Below, in pieces: positions 63,013 to 64,000 of a stretch of 64,000 bases of DNA. Within the stretch, counting starts at the first letter, position 1. Each line of letters begins with the position of its first letter. The notes under the pieces were generated by a model. That model ran no database searches, was not told the DNA's origin, and saw only the letters and a program-made list of their open reading frames with translations. The position numbers and the translations under genes were made by a program. Origin of the DNA: Micromonospora sediminimaris (lineage in GTDB: Bacteria; Actinomycetota; Actinomycetes; Mycobacteriales; Micromonosporaceae); assembly GCA_900112325.1 (NCBI GenBank), contig FOLJ01000011.1, positions 184,079 through 248,078 on the forward strand, given 5' to 3'.

Positions 63013-64000
63013 GTGTCGAGATCTGCTTGGCTCGCGTATCGCGTGCGCCGTCGTTCTGCTGCAATGTTGATGGCGGGGGCTGTCGCCGCTACGACGATCC
63101 TTGTCGGCGTCGTGGGGACACCGGCCTGGGCCCAGTCCCCGGTGCCGTTGGGGGTTGCCGAGACCTACGGGGTGTTGGCCGGTCAGGCGGTCACCGACGT
63201 TCCGCCCCCCGTCGGTCCTTCGGTCATCAACGGGGACCTGGGTGTTTGGCCGGGTACGTCGGTCACCGGGGATCCCGTGGTGAACGGCGAAACGCACGTC
63301 GGTGACACAGAGGCGATGCAGGCCCAGGCCGATCTGACCACCGCGTACAACTTCGCCGCGGCTGAGCCCACGACCAGTACGGTCGGTGAACTCGGCGGCC
63401 AAACCCTGGTCGCCGGGGTGTACACGTCGCCTGCCACCATGTCTCTGACCGGCACCGTCACGCTGGACGGGCAGAACGATCCCAACTCGGTGTTCATCTT
63501 TCAGGCAGGATCCGATCTGATCACCGCGGTCGACAGCCGGGTCAGCCTGGTCAACGGCGCTCAGGCGTGCAATGTGTTCTGGCAGGTCAGCAGCTCGGCG
63601 ACCCTGAACACTCGGACCGTCTTCGTCGGAAGCATCTTGGCGCTGCAGTCGGCGACCCTGGGTGAGGGAGCTACCGTCGCTGGACGGGTGTTGGCCCGCA
63701 ACGGTGCCGTCACGTTGATTAGCAATACGATCACGCGACCGTTCTGCGCCGCGTCCATCGCGCCACCGACCATCTCGAAGGCTTTCGGGGATGCGACGAT
63801 CCCGTTGGACGGGACGACGTCGCTGAGTTTCACTCTCAGCAACCCCAACGTGGGTACGGCGTTGACCGGTGTCACCTTCAGCGATGCGCTACCCGCCGGG
63901 CTGGAGGTGGCCACGCCGAATGGTCTGACTGGTTCGTGCGGTGGTGGCACGATCGCTGCGACGGCCGGTGGTGGCAGCATCAGCTTGACTGGTGCGACGT
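63013..64000 (+). CDS. Secreted DUF3494 ice-binding-type protein with DUF11-like repeat, 3' partial
   Basis: Frame open to the right edge (329 residues visible). The signal peptide spans about 1-42 (MAGAVAATTILVGVVGTPAWA-type core, cleavage after AWA). The DUF3494 ice-binding domain is at about 50-240: INGDLGVWPGTSVTG, EAMQAQADLTTAYNFA, LGGQTLVAGVYTSPATMSLT, DPNSVFIFQAGSDL, NGAQACNVFWQVSSSATL, GRVLARNGAVTLISNTIT. A DUF11-like beta-sandwich begins after 250 (FGDATIPLDGTTSLSFTLSN). DUF3494 proteins bind ice or act as adhesins; repeats of the DUF11 type suggest a long surface stalk and possibly a wall anchor beyond the window. GTG start, GTGGGGG upstream. Confidence 0.88.
   Translation, partial: MSRSAWLAYRVRRRSAAMLMAGAVAATTILVGVVGTPAWAQSPVPLGVAETYGVLAGQAVTDVPPPVGPSVINGDLGVWPGTSVTGDPVVNGETHVGDTEAMQAQADLTTAYNFAAAEPTTSTVGELGGQTLVAGVYTSPATMSLTGTVTLDGQNDPNSVFIFQAGSDLITAVDSRVSLVNGAQACNVFWQVSSSATLNTRTVFVGSILALQSATLGEGATVAGRVLARNGAVTLISNTITRPFCAASIAPPTISKAFGDATIPLDGTTSLSFTLSNPNVGTALTGVTFSDALPAGLEVATPNGLTGSCGGGTIAATAGGGSISLTGAT

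Overview
High-GC actinobacterial chromosome segment, most like Micromonosporaceae (Micromonospora/Salinispora relatives). The evidence is GC-rich third codon positions, many GTG starts, 4-bp stop/start overlaps, and actinobacterial synteny: mtrA-mtrB-lpqB-comF-hpf-secA, prfB-ftsE-ftsX-smpB-ssrA, and pmm-Trm112-SIS-CDF-manA-ahcY. The genus is inferred by eye; no search was run.

Layout. 1-1.6 kb: end of a polyamine-type ABC transporter (two permeases). 1.6-2.2 kb: DUF433/DUF5615 toxin-antitoxin pair on the minus strand. 2.5-8.5 kb: six collinear genes coding for an OmpR-type regulator, a sensor kinase, a membrane acyltransferase_3 protein, a fold-type II PLP enzyme resembling serine racemase/threonine dehydratase, a D-Ala-D-X ligase and a VanX-like D,D-dipeptidase. 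The set resembles a D-Ser-type vancomycin-resistance operon in which the membrane and racemase halves of VanT are two separate proteins and the racemase is of another fold. This is the best candidate for an undescribed system. 8.6-12.5 kb: a secreted tandem-domain protein, a three-domain deaminase/SUKH protein and membrane proteins.

12.5-19.3 kb: mannose-phosphate genes, a CDF transporter and ahcY. 19.4-26.6 kb: a tightly overlapped minus-strand MoxR/DUF58/DUF4350/DUF4129 operon, plus RDD and SpoIIM genes. 26.8-41 kb: mtrAB-lpqB, comF, hpf, two double-GNAT genes, secA and conserved actinobacterial hypotheticals. 41.3-48.8 kb: pruA, a PadR regulator, prfB, ftsEX, smpB, tmRNA and a lipoprotein. 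48.8-51.5 kb: an MdlC-like ThDP enzyme, a YqgE protein and tRNA-Ala.

51.6-64 kb looks accessory and stress-related. It holds truncated or broken genes (XRE, ECF sigma, a pyrophosphatase with a one-base frameshift, a frameshifted small gene) mixed with duplicated families: two LapA-like membrane proteins, two GAF-ANTAR regulators, and two copies of a 57-residue protein gene. A SigB-type sigma factor, a fatty acid desaturase, a DUF5994 protein, two GT4 glycosyltransferases with a glycosidase-like partner, and the 5' part of a secreted DUF3494 ice-binding-type adhesin complete it. The duplicated and decayed modules suggest segmental duplication followed by erosion. No CRISPR array, rRNA, transposase or integrase was seen.
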